Shown in pieces: positions 1 through 11,437 of a stretch of DNA of 64,000 bases; position 1 is the first letter of the stretch; every line of letters begins with the position of its first letter. The notes under the pieces are model-generated. The model worked only from the letters and a program-made list of their open reading frames with translations, made no database searches and had not been told where the DNA came from. The stretch covers positions 35,216 through 99,215 of the forward strand of contig NW_025856816.1 in assembly GCF_002878395.1 (NCBI RefSeq), read 5' to 3'. The translations under genes were made by a program, and so were the position numbers. The stretch comes from Capsicum annuum. Taxonomy: Eukaryota; Streptophyta; Magnoliopsida; Solanales; Solanaceae.

Positions 1-150
1 ACCAAAACCTACAACCACATATGGGGTCACATAGGAAAGAGTGGACCTTAGAATACTTGTCTCTACCTTTAAAGAAAATAAAGCAATAGGATCTTTGATC
101 TAGGGTCCACTCTTTCCTATGTGACCCCATATGTGGTTGTAGGTTTTGGT
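1..150. repeat. Perfect 47-bp inverted repeat with 56-bp spacer
   Basis: Bases 1-47 and 104-150 are exact reverse complements, so the first 150 bases can fold into one long hairpin. The left arm may begin before the window. A 24-base string starting ttagaatacttg at 48-71, just after the left arm, recurs at 171-194, just after the right arm. An 18-bp palindrome (aatattgctagcaatatt) lies at about 154-171. A perfect repeat this long stands out among decayed copies. It could be the end of a foldback or MITE-like element, a recent template-switch inversion, or an assembly artefact. Confidence 0.85.
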
Positions 151-438
151 AGCAATATTGCTAGCAATATTTAGAATACTTGTCTCTACCTTTATCATAA
201 TAGCCCTAATAAAGATGACCAAAGAACTGTAAGAAAGGCATAAAAAGCTGACTGACCCCCACTCACTTGAGAATGGGAACCCCACACTAAAAAATCATCA
301 CCACCTTATGAATGCCTATCACCTGATTGCCTTGGGTTAGGAGTGCTAGCAGTAGAGAGGAGCCAGAACCCCCCACTTTTTCTTCGTCCATTTACCTCCA
401 TCCCCACCACCCTAATGCTGAGCACTACTCTATTTAGG
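151..438. other. Unassigned non-coding DNA
   Basis: Apart from the second copy of the 24-base direct repeat (171-194), I see no gene or recognisable element here. The minus-strand frame across 100-285 lies over the inverted repeat and has no known motif. Recognisable LTR sequence starts near 439. Confidence 0.5.
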
Positions 439-2155
439 GAACTATGACTGTGGGAACTATAATGACCGGCTAAATAACATGCAATAACTAATGCATAAAA
501 TACGTGAAACCTGTAAATTCTGAGAATGTATTACCAAGCATATAACATGATTCTGAAATAGTCTGTAAACTAAAATACTGAAATATGGTAGCTGAATAAC
601 TGATAAACCATATGCTATGGATAAGCAAACCTAAACTAAATTCTATACTGAATACTGAACTATGACTGTGGGAGGTATCATCTAACCGATATGCCCCATT
701 CCGAGCTAATCAGGGTCCATCCTGTAATCCTAGTTGAAAGGGCGTCAGTACCGTGCCATGGGTACTAATATTGGATATGTGGGTCCACTAATCTAATATC
801 TCGATGGACCATGGTGTCAAACTTAAATTGATGGGTGAACTTTAAGAGAAAGTCAAGCCTAAAATAATGGGTGACACCTCAGAGGAAGTCAAGCCTAAAA
901 TGACTGGTGACTCCTCATATCCTACGCTGGCTATATATTTCTAGAATACATGGACTACTATTAATGACTCTACCTAACTTTCGGGTAAGCTGCTATCCAT
1001 GCATTCGCTCAGTGCTAAATCCTACTCCCAACTAAACTGACATTGATTACTGGACTGAACTGAGTTTAATTGAGCAAACAACTGATCATGATAACTAACT
1101 TAATGATAATGCTTATGGTTTATCTGAAACCCTTCTGAAGATCCTAAAATTATGTAAATTGCTAAGTATTAGGTGTTCATAACCCTCCAACACTTAATGA
1201 AAATAATAATGAGGACATATGAACATTTAAAAAAACATAATAAAGTATCATTACTCAAAACCCAACATGGGAGTCATGAATTTAAGCATGAGAATGGGTA
1301 AAACATATGATTGAAAACATAGCTATACTACTAAAACTATGAATTAGGGATTTAACATGAGTATTTCAATACTCAAATCATATAAGGGATCATTCCTTCG
1401 AAAAACACTTGTAAAATAACTTGTATTAAAAATCAATAACAAATTCATGGAGACAATTCGTCATAAACATATAAAAACTCATAATTTGACATAAAAAGGA
1501 CTTCTTGGACTCTATGGGTGAAAAGAGCCTATGGATGAACATTACACATACTTTCAATCCTAAAGCTTGAAAGAAAAACACAATATTGATGCTTTTGTTC
1601 AAAGTTCTTAGATTTGGGAACTTGATTTCTTAGTTTTCTAGAAGACAAAGGAATGAACTTGATGAACTTGGGAGATGATTATGGTTTGTTTTTGAGAGGA
1701 AATTGGAAAATATGGGAAAATAACGCCCTAATCGACGTTTTAATTCATGTTTTTATGAATTGGATTAAGAGGAAAAAACTCAATTGCCCCTTAAAGAATT
1801 AAATTCGCAACTGGAATGCAGATTAAATGGCCACCACAATACGGTAAGGATTCTACCGCTATAGCGACTATGATGCACCACTATCGCGGTGAGCTGCTGG
1901 AATTAAAATCCAAACACGACTCAATCCTCATCCAAAAAATCAAAAACTTCTCAAGACATGCTCCTTACACCCCTGAACATGAATTAACTCAAAAACCAAC
2001 ATTTCGGGGTTGGAAAGACCAATTTAACAATCCTTGAAGTTAAGAGGCCAAAAATAATACTAAGTCCGCAATACTTAGTGAAATTTTTAGGCTTTAAGCC
2101 TCTTATGCATGCAACTAGGAGCTAAACTAAGCTAAGCATAATATGGGGTATGAGA
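439..2155 (-). mobile_element. Truncated 3' LTR of Ty3 element A
   Basis: This is a long LTR of the type found repeatedly in the window. Shared blocks include 'gactgtgggagg' near 665, 'cctactcccaactaaactga' near 1020, 'aggtgttcataaccc' near 1170 and a 'tcttggactctatggg' block near 1504. The same blocks occur in the same order in the LTRs at 11438, 17036 and 29326. The inner end is placed at 2155 because a polypurine-tract signature follows at once; its 'gggtatgaga' is a worn form of the usual 'gggtattaca'. The outer end is missing, so the LTR is truncated. The 73-aa plus frame at 1816-2037 is antisense to the element. Confidence 0.8.
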
Positions 2156-2174
2156 ATATCTCCCCCTTGTGAAT
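2156..2174 (-). other. Polypurine tract of element A
   Basis: On the minus strand this is a purine-rich run (acaagggggagatat) directly before the LTR. That is the expected plus-strand primer site of an LTR retrotransposon and shows that element A is read on the minus strand. Confidence 0.7.
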
Positions 2175-2429
2175 ATTCATCCTCGAATGAGACTGATTAA
2201 GCTGAGAATACTTGCAAAACTAAAATCATATACTGAATTTGCATAGCTAAAATAAGATTACATGACTGAGCCTGAAACATAATACATGACTGAACTAAAT
2301 TCGTAAATGTATGGAAGGACATGAGAATGATTATGCAGCTAGGAATGAGAATAGAAAAGAGTCAATTTAAGAAGAACTGTTACCTTAAGTTGAGTCTGAG
2401 TTTGTGGAGAAAAGATGAGGGTACTTAGT

Positions 2430-3076
2430 ACGTATACCTACTTCTGCTTCACAAGTGGCTCTCTCAAAAGACTAATTCCGCCAAAGAACTTTGACCAAGA
2501 GAATTTCTTTGTTCCTTAGTCTATGAATCTTACAATCAAGGTCTTTATTGGTATTTCTTCATAAGAAAGACTATCCTGAACATCCGTTCTTCCTAAAGAA
2601 ACTACAATAGTTGGGTCACCAATACACTTCTTTAATTAGGAAACATCGAACACTAGATACACTCATGCCAAATTTGCAAGTAACTCAAGATCATAAGCTA
2701 CCTTTGAAAAATGACTCAAGATTTGGTAAGGGCCAACATATTAGGGACTGAGTTTCCCCTTCTTGCAAAATCTCTTCACTCTCTTTATGGGTGAGATTTT
2801 CAAATACACCAAATCCCCAACTTCAAACTCAAGATCCCTTATTCTTACATCTGTATAGGATTTTGGACAACTTTGGGTTGTCTTAAGCCTCTCCCTAATT
2901 AACTAAACTTTCTCTATAGTATCAAACACTAAATTAGTCCCTATCAACATAGTCTTACCTACCTCAAACCAACCTATAAGAGATCTATATCTCCTTCTAT
3001 ATAGAGCCTCAAATGGAGCCATCTGAATATTAGAGTGATAACTATAATTATAGTCAAACTCGATCAATGGTAAGTT
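2430..3076 (-). pseudogene. Element A integrase C-terminal remnant (Ty3)
   Basis: Read on the minus strand, this gives the C-terminal part of a Ty3 integrase and its tail, broken by stops. In order from 3075 downward: 'YNYSYHSNIQMAPFEALY', 'RLKTTQSCPKSYTDVR', 'LEFEVGDLVYLKISPI', 'GKLSP' and 'YVGPYQILSHFSKVAYDLEL', then 'IGDPTIVV' and 'DSLSYEE'. This is the GPY/F-type module of plant chromoviruses. The catalytic core and zinc finger that should lie upstream are absent, because the LTR fragment at 3077-4367 interrupts here and the sequence beyond it resumes at RNase H. No intact frame remains, so it is non-functional. Confidence 0.8.
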
Positions 3077-4367
3077 TGTAATGCCCCGAATCTGGTACCC
3101 AAAATGCTACACGGTGCTCATGACCCCGAAGGACCACAAGCTAACCCATGACTGATATCTGTGCCAGTATACTGTATGATATACTGTATAATGCGGAAAC
3201 ATAAACTGAAAGGCCATAGGGTTCAAATTGTAACATAATATTTGATAAAATATAACATATGGGATGGGGTATAAATGCCAAAAATAAAACCATCTAAACA
3301 TACTGTAGTTTGAAAAGCCTCTAAAACATAACTGTCTAAATAAGGAAATGATGGGACATGTCCCCAACTAACTCCAACTAATAAAATAATTAATGAGATA
3401 ATAAAGAAATAATCATGTCCTCGAAAGATGAGGACTCACAGCTAACTCTGACTGCAGAGACTGGAATGCTACTGATGCTCTGGAGCTCATGCTTCTGAAC
3501 CTATGGTACAAGACACCATAGCATAAATTTGGCAGTACTTTAAATGTACTGGTATGCATGTGAGGTAGGCTGAATGCAAAGGGTTTACATGCATGATCTA
3601 TACTAACTGACTGAATAATATAAAAGTGAGAATACATGCATGAATACATAATAACTGTAACTAGGGTCGTGATAACATGATTACTGAGTCTGAGTAGTAA
3701 TAATATGAGATACTTATAACTGTATAACTGAAATAACTGATACAGAGAGACTGTATCTGATAGTCTAGTTTTTGATGGAACTAGCTGAGTTTCGTACTAT
3801 TCTGAGTTGACTGTAACTGACAGCCCTGAATCCTGTAGAACTATTTGATTTCTATTACTGAGATTGAATGACTGTATCTGACAGTCCTGATTCTGTAACT
3901 GAAACTGTGGGAAGTAGTCATCTAACTGATATGCCCCTAATATGCCATTATGGCTAAGTTGGGGACCAATCTGTAACCCCAATTGGAAGGGTTTCAATAC
4001 CACACCACTGGTAAGGACAGTCTATGAGTAACCCTCATATAATAGGTAACTCTAGTAAGAACAGTGGGAACCATCATTTAACAGGTTAACCCACCTCATC
4101 TACCCTCATATAACAGGCTATGATATATCAACCTACGTTGGCTATGTAGTGCTGGAATGCAAGGATTGCTTCTAAGAATCACACCTTCATATAACAGGTG
4201 AGTTCCCATCCCTGGATTTACTCGGTGCTAATTCCTACTCCCATCTGAATAGACACTGAACATGATTAACTAAATTGGACTAGACTAAATTCATGGAGTT
4301 TCGTTAGTTGATGGAATACTATTGAGATTACTGAATTACTGAGCTTTCCTGAGTCACATGACTGACT
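3077..4367 (-). mobile_element. LTR fragment inserted in element A pol
   Basis: It starts 'tgtaatgccccgaatctgg', matching the starts of the LTRs at 25011 and, in reverse, of the solo LTR ending at 61044. It runs in the same order as the 25011 copy until 'gtcacatgactgactg' near 4367, then breaks off inside the LTR and joins pol sequence. The missing LTR half and the missing integrase core were probably lost in one deletion. It carries a 78-codon minus frame at 3413-3649 that has counterparts in the LTRs at 25011 and 58438 (see findings). Confidence 0.8.
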
Positions 4368-4960
4368 GGATGGGATAGACTTCCCATAGACAACCTGCTA
4401 AGAGCATCAACAACAATATTAGCTTTACCTGGATGGTAGTGAAAACTATTGTCATAATCCTTAAGAAATTCAAGCCATCATCTCTGCTGGAAATTTAATT
4501 CCTTATGCGTGAACACATACTACAGGCTCTTATGGTTTGAATAGAAATCCACATGCACCCCATACAAATAATGGAGCCAAATCTTCAAAGCAAAGATCAC
4601 AACCACCAACTCTTAATTGTGAGTCTGGTAATTCCTCCCATGAACCTTAAGCTACTAGAACATAGGTAACAACCTTACCATAATGCATCAACACATAACC
4701 CAGTCCAAAATAGAAAGAATCACAATAGATAACTAACCCCTCAGTACCCTTAGTAGGGTCAAAACATGTGCAAAAGTCAACTTATCCTTAAACATATCAA
4801 AACTACCCTCACAAGCTTCAGACTATAAAAACTTAACCTTTCCTTACATTAGCTTCATTAGCGGAGCAAAAATAGATGAACAACTCACTATAAACCTCCT
4901 ATAGTACCCGACCAAACACAAGAAACTACTATTGTCTATGGGAGTTGTGGGTTTAGGCCA
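4368..4960 (-). pseudogene. Element A RNase H remnant (Ty3)
   Basis: The minus strand reads the end of the RT/RNase H region. 'VVDALSRLSMGS' appears at 4379-4415, followed upstream by pieces matching 'YVFTHKEL' and 'WLEFLKDYD' in shifting frames. 'GYYRRFI' near 4900 marks the RT-RNase H connection. Stops and frameshifts are frequent. In its family this region removes the RNA strand during reverse transcription. The LTR fragment joins directly at its 3' side. Confidence 0.75.
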
Positions 4961-5760
4961 CTTCTTAACCGCCAAAATATTTTGTGAATTCATCTTGATC
5001 CATTCAATAGAAATAACATGACTGAGAAAAGTAACAACACACAGCTAAAAATTACTCTTAGAAAATTTTACATACAATCTTTGGGCCTTTAAAGTTTGCA
5101 ACGCAATTCAAAGGTGATTGGCATGATCCTACTTACTTTTGGAGTACACTAATATGTCATTAATGAAGACTATAACAAACAAATCTAGAAACTAGCTATA
5201 CACCCAATTCATAAGATTCATGAAAGCAGAAAGAGCATTAGTCAACCTAAATGACATAACCAGAAACTCATAATATCCATACCTAATCCAAAAAGTAGTC
5301 TTGGGAATGCTAACCTCCATAATTTTAAATTAGCTATTGCCCTAATAGAGATAAATCTTAGAGAAACACTTGACACCTAAAAGTTGATCAAAGAGGTCAT
5401 CAATCCTAGGGAGCTGGTACTTATTTTTCATGGTAACCTTATTCAGATGACGATATTCTATACACAATAGAAGATACCCATCTTTGTTTCACACAAAAAA
5501 TATAGGATCACCCTATGAAGAAATACTAGAATGCATGAAACCCTTTTAAGAAGTTCCTTCAACTACTCCTTTAGTTCATTTAGTTCTGCGGGAGCTATTC
5601 TATAAGGAGGAATGAAATGGGACAAGTATTTGATAGAAGGTCAATCCCAAAATCTATTTTCTATTGGGATAAATTCCAAGAAGATCATCAAGAAAAACTT
5701 CAGGAAATTTATTAACTACAGGGAGAAATTGCTAAGACGGACTCTCAAAGTTAGAATCCT
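4961..5760 (-). pseudogene. Element A reverse transcriptase remnant (Ty3)
   Basis: Minus-strand RT of a Ty3 element with several stops. The catalytic loop reads 'VIVFINDILVYSK' near 5140-5190. The first aspartate of the usual FIDD is asparagine here, which alone would abolish polymerase activity. Upstream (higher coordinates) are the usual block before the active site and, near 5560-5650, the 'ELKE'-type start of the RT module. It follows the protease remnant at 5790-6345 in normal Ty3 order. Confidence 0.8.
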
Positions 5761-5789
5761 TAACCCAAATTAGATGATACAAACACCGT

Positions 5790-6345
5790 TTGAATAGAAT
5801 TTTCTGAGCTCTACGATAAGAAATAAACTTTTCTATTTGAACTAGAGAACTCCCCTCTCATTATAATAGTGGTTAATTAGAAAAATGAAAGGTGACCTTT
5901 CGGGTCCTACAATCCAAAGAGACATAGCACGAATGGAGCCAATTGATCCCCAAATTTACTTCTAAATCCACTATATCATGTTCTATCAAATCAAATCGTA
6001 TCTTTCTATGAAATATGGACATCACATAACCCCTATAGATTTTTATAGCAATAATAGACACCCGCAGGAGTAGAAATAGAAAAGGGGTCGAAAATATTTC
6101 CAGGACAAAAATCAAAGTTTACAGCCACATAAGGGTTTATATAATATAGGTAGAACCCAGATCAAGTAAATAATAAACATGATGAGAGAAGAGCTATAAA
6201 ATACTAGCTATAATATTTGGGGATGCCTCAATTCCTAATGAGTGGCAAGTGCATAGAGGATATTTTGGCCATTGATGGTATCAGATGCGGTACCCTGATG
6301 AACTAAATCTTGATATTCATGCTAAAAAAGTTATTGGAAGTGATA
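5790..6345 (-). pseudogene. Element A aspartic protease and gag-end remnant (Ty3)
   Basis: The longest open piece (5873-6115, minus) contains 'STPFLFLLLRVSIIA', 'YRGYVMSIFHRK', 'DLIEHDIVDLEVNLGINWL' and 'CYVSLDCRTRKVTF', the order of the protease and its C-terminal extension in plant chromoviruses. Upstream, in another frame, 'LLDLGSTYII' near 6145-6190 is the active-site loop and keeps its aspartate. Further upstream, 'NGQNILYALATH' marks the gag-protease junction. The sequence stops at 6345 where element B begins; gag and the 5' LTR of A are not seen in the window. Confidence 0.8.
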
Positions 6346-7814
6346 TGAGGTGGGTTTATGTACCTCGGCATCGTTGTTCAATCTTATTTAGCCTTGTTTT
6401 AACGGCTACTTATGTTCTTAATGTGTTAATAATGGTATAATTAAGCATCTTAGTGTTAAAGTAATTAGTCACAAAGTTTACGTCTAAATTTAATCAAGCC
6501 TATACTCAAACACTAAGTTAAGGATCAAAAGGGGCAATACTAGTTCTTAGCTTAAGTTTCTAGTTTGTTGTCCTGGACATTATATTATTTTGAGCTCTTA
6601 TCTGTGGTGTTTGATGTTATTGAATGCTTTTCGAGTGATTATGATGAGATATGGATGATACACAAGCTATAAATCAAGTTTAAACTATGCCCCAAGGTTT
6701 GGGATAGAAGGACGAATGAATAAGACAAGTTTAGAAGTAAAAATGGAGGTCTTAAAGACATGGGGCATCATGGAACTTGGTCCATGCAATGAGAGGGGAA
6801 AAATGGATCTATATGTATCTTAAAATATGAATTACAGTGATTCACTGTGATGATTCCACTTCGCACGCGCTGGTCCCCACATTGAGAGGGACGACGCTGA
6901 CCTAGTTTCAAACTTGGTAAAATTAACCTGCGATAAATAGGACACTTGTACACATTGCAAAACACCTTGGACGACTTGGATACTTTGAGGGAGGTTTTAA
7001 AACACTTCAATTAGGGTTTTTATTTCTTTACTTTAGTTTGTTTATGGATTTTAATATGTATTCACCCATCATGATTGCGAATATGTCCATGAACGGCTAA
7101 AATTTCCCTTTCTGGGGTTAAGGCCAAGAACATGATTACTATTGATTTAAATATATTTGGATTAGATTGCTTATCATATTTTTTTGTTTATGTATCCTTA
7201 ATATTACTATTTTAAGAATTAACTAACCTTAGAATACATCTATTATCATCTTGTGAGTTCAATAGAAGCAATAAGAGGATAGAACGTGGGGGTAAATAGA
7301 ATAGGATTATAATCTTCTATAGAATGACATTATAATTTGAATTTAGGATAGATACATACCTAAGTTCCATATTTGTTAATTATGAGATGAAATATAAATG
7401 TATTTGGCTTAGTTCTCACATCCCTTCCCTACGATGTAGTTATGGGGCTATGCTAGATAGAGGACTAGAGGATCGAGAGACCATAAACATAATATCAACC
7501 TCGTGAATCAATAACCAAGAAAAGTAATATAACCAATGAAGTTCAATAGCATAATAGTATTGTTTGTGGAGACTTACCCCTGGGTTTCCACTCATTGATT
7601 GTTCAAGCCCTTTAATTTACCGCAGTTTTTACTCTACGTTAGTTATAATTCTCAAACTCTTTTGGTCATGTTTCCACCACTTTAATCTCAATCGTTAAAA
7701 TTGAATTAGATAGGTGCTTAATACAAGTCTCTTAGGGATCAACATTTAGCATTTTATAAGGCCACTTCACTACCTGGTGAGACCACTTACACTTGCGTGT
7801 GCGCTTGTACGCTA
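6346..7814 (+). mobile_element. 5' LTR of element B
   Basis: It begins 'tgaggtgggtttatg' and its blocks recur in the same order at 11170-11437 and 19560-20751, for example 'cttatttagccttgtttt' (6390, 11207), 'gtttctagtttg' (6558, 11379) and 'gatgagatatggatgata' (6643, 19588). The inner end is approximate and lies just before the primer-binding site. Minus frames such as 6768-7010 are antisense and unlikely to be genes. Confidence 0.8.
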
Positions 7815-7822
7815 AAAGTATT

Positions 7823-7840
7823 TGGTGCTGTTGCAGGGGA
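7823..7840 (+). other. Primer-binding site of element B
   Basis: 'tggtgctgttgcagggga' resembles the TGGCGCCGTTGCCGGGGA-type site used by Athila/Tat elements (tRNA-Asp or a related tRNA). It lies a few bases inside the 5' LTR end, as expected. Confidence 0.7.
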
Positions 7841-8080
7841 CATATAATTTTGAAACTACTTTGGTTTTTAATTTTGATTTTTAGTTTTCTTTGGTGCTTT
7901 TCTCTTGGTCTAGATTTTGAATTTGCATGAAACTGGTTTACAAGCTAGTAAGCTGGCAAACGATCGGGAATTGGTTGAGCCAGGTCCCAAACTCGAGTAT
8001 CGCTTTTGTCAATAAAGGAGATTAGAATTCCTGAACTACCGTATCCTATAAATTAAAGAGCAACAAGACAATCTGCTCTA

Positions 8081-8995
8081 ATGGCTGAAGAACAACCAGC
8101 CCACAGGACAGTCTGCAAAGTGGCAATCCCACTTGCTATAAATTTGACCTTCCCTTTTAAAAAACCGGATGCTAGAGGTAACTTTGAGCTTAAATAGAAC
8201 ATGGTAAAACTTTTGATCAACAATGGAAATTTTACCATGATTTCACATGAAGATCCATAAGCCCACTCGCAGAAGTTCTTGGAAATCAGTAATACTTTCA
8301 TCCTTGCAGGTGTGTCAACTAACTATGTTAGGCTAACATTTTTCATATTTTCACTCTTGGGGGAAACAAAGAAGTGGTTAAATATTGAGCCAAAACATTC
8401 AATCACAACCTAGATTAACTTAGCCCAGAAGTTTCTCATTTGATTCTTTCTATCTAGCAAGACTGTGAGACTTTGTAGTGATATTGTGAGCTTCAAATAG
8501 AGGCTAGATGAGAACCTATATCATGTTTGGGAGAGGTTAAAATAACTTTTTTGAGACTATCCACATCATCAGCAGTCCAATGAGGTACTAACTCACATTT
8601 TTGTTCAGGTATTTGACCATAACACAAAAATTTTGTTAAATTCAGCTGTAGGTAGTCAAGCTTTGGATTTAGTTTATGATGAACTATACACCTTGTTGAA
8701 TTGGATTCCTTAAGGAAATCCATATTGTCATAGTGATATGAGGCTCAATGAAAGATATTGCAGGCATGATTAAAGTTGATATTGTTACAACCTTGGCAGC
8801 TCAGCTCTTAGCCATGCAAAATTAGATAATGAGCCAATTAAGCAAATTCAGTGTGAATAAAATTATGGATCAAGTGAATACAGTGTAGCAGATCGCAGGT
8901 TGGTATAATGTTTGTGGCAATAGTGGTCATTCTGCAACTGTATGTGGTGCAAATCCTGAGTCAGTACTGTTTGTAGGCAATGCTCAAAGGCTGAA
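8081..8995 (+). pseudogene. Element B gag remnant with zinc knuckle
   Basis: Starting from 'MAEEQPAHRT' at 8081, the plus strand reads a broken Athila/Tat gag: 'NFTMISHEDP', 'FLEISNTFILAGVSTNYVRL', 'GETKKWLNIEP', 'YHVWERLK', then 'LLNSAVGSQALDLVYDE'. Near 8899-8935 is 'VCGNSGHSATVC' followed by 'GNAQRLNYGNTYN', the zinc-knuckle region; the first cysteine of the CCHC motif appears to be tyrosine. There are many stops, so it is dead. Gag normally packages the element's RNA. The sequence then jumps to the protease, which indicates a deletion. Confidence 0.8.
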
Positions 8996-9009
8996 TTATG
9001 GGAATACTT

Positions 9010-9381
9010 ATAATATAAGATGTTCTCATCAAGGTTGATAAGTTTATTATTCCTGCTAATTTTATTATCTTAGATTTTCAGGCTGATGAAAGAGTTCCAA
9101 TCATCTTGGGATATCCATTCTTGGTAATAGAAGAAGCATTGATAGATGTGAGAGAAGGCACACTCACAATAATATTGGATGATGAAGAGGTTTTTTTCAA
9201 GGTTTACAAACCACTTAACACACTATCTCACTACAAATATTTGTTCATGGTTACTGTGATTAAAGGGGACAAATGTGGGGTGCTAGAGTGTAGTCCATCA
9301 AAGATCTCTTCGAACTTCCTCATTGAGCTGCCTAAGCCACAAATACCCCAGTCTAAAGTGAGGCTAATTGATAATACTTAA
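9010..9381 (+). pseudogene. Element B protease C-terminal fragment
   Basis: The open part at 9106-9381 reads 'GYPFLVIEEALIDVREGTL' and continues through 'EEVFFKVYKPL'; just upstream is 'VDKFIIPANFIILDFQADER'. This is the second half of the Athila/Tat protease domain. The active-site half is missing, consistent with the gag-protease deletion, and the frame ends at 'RLIDNT'. No RT follows; the next recognisable sequence is the 3' non-coding motif at 9505. Confidence 0.75.
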
Positions 9382-9504
9382 AAGGCTAATGTTAAGAAAG
9401 ATGTTGATCTTGAGAATTCACACTCAAGAGGTGAGAAATGGATAAGAAGATGGCTTCTAAGTAGGAGGAAGAATATGAAAGAAAATAGTTAAGTCTAAGA
9501 GTGG

Positions 9505-9548
9505 GTCGCGTCGCAACACTAAATCAGGCGCTGATTGGGAGGCAACCT
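9505..9548 (+). other. Conserved hairpin motif downstream of element B coding part
   Basis: It starts 'gtcgcgtcgcaac', a near-palindrome with one mismatch, and ends 'gattgggaggcaacct'. The minus strand of element H carries a close relative at 44668-44711, also just downstream of its coding frame. From memory, many plant Athila/Tat elements have a similar string at this place. Its function is unknown to me. Confidence 0.6.
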
Positions 9549-11169
9549 AAGTTAAGGTAGGTTTTATTTTTAGTATTTTAGTTTTTACTTCATGTAGCTT
9601 TTGTTTATGTTTAGTCAGAGCATGAGGGGAAGTCTGAGTACCGGAAACCTAACTAAAGAGCATGGTAAAGACTACGTGTGGGGTTTCCAGACCCTCTAAA
9701 TGATAAAATATACTACTACCCAGGCCTAGAGTCTTCAGGGAGTATTTCTATCTTTACTTTGAACTTTACTTTGGGGACAAAGTAGGTTTTTCAATTTGGG
9801 GTGGGAAAATTCCCATTTTTAGGAGCAATTTTAATTTTTTATGTGTTGGGAATAAATGGGATGTTCTTGTTGGTGCTATATTTGATTGCATGATGCAAGT
9901 ATTTTGGTTGTAAAAACATATGGATTGTGTGAATTACTACTTTTTAGACTCTGAGGCTCATGATTGTGACTCTTGTACTTGTTGGCTTAATGATGAATTT
10001 ATGCTATTGTTTGGTTGAGAGTCTATAATGATCCTACTTGAGTTGAGTATGTGCAATGTGTGTGTGAGGTTTTTTACGTATTGCTTACTATACTTGATGT
10101 CTAGAACTTTCCTAGTGTATATGCAAAGAAAAATAAAAAGTGTGGGTTTAGGAGATATTATAGGCATTTCTTTAATAGCCATGTTTCATACCCTCTTTGA
10201 CCTAACTTTGTACATAATCCTAGCTAACACCATTGATCCTTTAGCTTGTTTTCTTTGGCAGCCTCATATGTATCCTAATCCCCTTCTTTGATTAACCTTA
10301 ATGTGATCCAGATCTTCTAAGAACTTTAGAAGAAATTTGATTAAGGAGTTTGAAATTCAAGTAGGCAAAAGGTAAAATTGAAGTCCCAAATCAATAACTC
10401 TAAATGTTGAAAACTTGATACATGTTGTGGTTGGGAGTTGTGTAATGAGTGGAATAAAGATTTTTAAAATTGAATAATGTGTACATAGAAAACTCCCACC
10501 ATAGTGCATGTGAGTGAAATAAATGAGATGGGGAAAAACAAAAGATATGGGTGGATGAAAGTGGTGTAAATTGGTTGTTAGAGGTAAATTGAATGAACAA
10601 TGTGATCTATTAAAGTGCATAGGGAACATAGTCACTATTCTTAACTAAAATTATTCCTACACGTGCAGTAGCCTACACTACAACCCTTAAAGACCTATTT
10701 GATCCTAAGCTCAACCATTCTGATATTAGTGGAGTACTACACTAAGGAAAATCTTGTGGTTCATCTTGTGGAACTTGTGAATTCTTTGAGAGGGTGAGCG
10801 TAATTTAATTCTTGTACCTATTTGTGATAAATTGTATCTATGTGAGTGCTTATGTGTAACTCTCTTGTTGTAAGGCACATGCTTTATGATAGTTGGATGG
10901 TTTGTATGATGTCTTTAATTGCACAATATGCATGAGTTTGATAACTAGGTGAGTAAATTCTTGAGGATAAGATGTTTTGAAGTAGTGTTCTTGAACTTTC
11001 AATTGTGTTCATAGCATGCTTAGAGTAAGGACTAGCATTCAATGTAGACATTATAGCATTAGCTTGAGTGTCTTTCTTGTGGTATAAGTACGGAGTCTTT
11101 TTTGATTATGATGCTTAGTGCAAATAGTTATTCGAGGATAAATAAGACTTTAAGTGTAGGGTGGTAATC
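9549..11169 (+). other. Element B 3' non-coding region
   Basis: About 1.6 kb between the hairpin motif and the 3' LTR, with no coding signature on either strand. It contains a purine-rich stretch 'caatttggggtgggaaaatt' near 9794 and another, 'gtgtagggtggtaat', at 11154-11168 just before the LTR, which is the better polypurine-tract candidate. The plus frame at 10028-10291 and the minus frames at 10357-10635 show no family resemblance and I treat them as chance. Confidence 0.6.
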
Positions 11170-11437
11170 TGAGGTAGATTTATGTAGATCAGCATCATTA
11201 TTCGAGCTTATTTAGCCTTGTTTTGAGGACTACTTATGTGCTTAGTTTGTTAATAATGGTGTAGTTGACCATCTTAGTGTCAAAGTAATTAGTCACAAGG
11301 TTTAAGGTTATATTGAATCAAGCCTAGAGTCAAACAATAAGTTAAAGATCAAAAAGGATGAAACTAGTTCTTAGCTTAAGTTTCTAGTTTGCTGTCCTGG
11401 ACAATATGTTGTTTTGAGATCTAATCCGTGGTGTATG
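11170..11437 (+). mobile_element. 3' LTR of element B, first part
   Basis: It starts 'tgaggtagatttatg' and aligns with the first ~265 bases of the 5' LTR at 6346, ending inside the block 'gtggtgt' where element C begins. The last five bases (gtatg, 11433-11437) are one copy of the target duplication of C. Confidence 0.8.

Noticed and set aside
10028..10291. Hydrophobic 87-codon plus frame as a membrane protein
   Set aside because: It lies in the 3' non-coding part of element B, overlaps a minus frame and has no recognisable motif.
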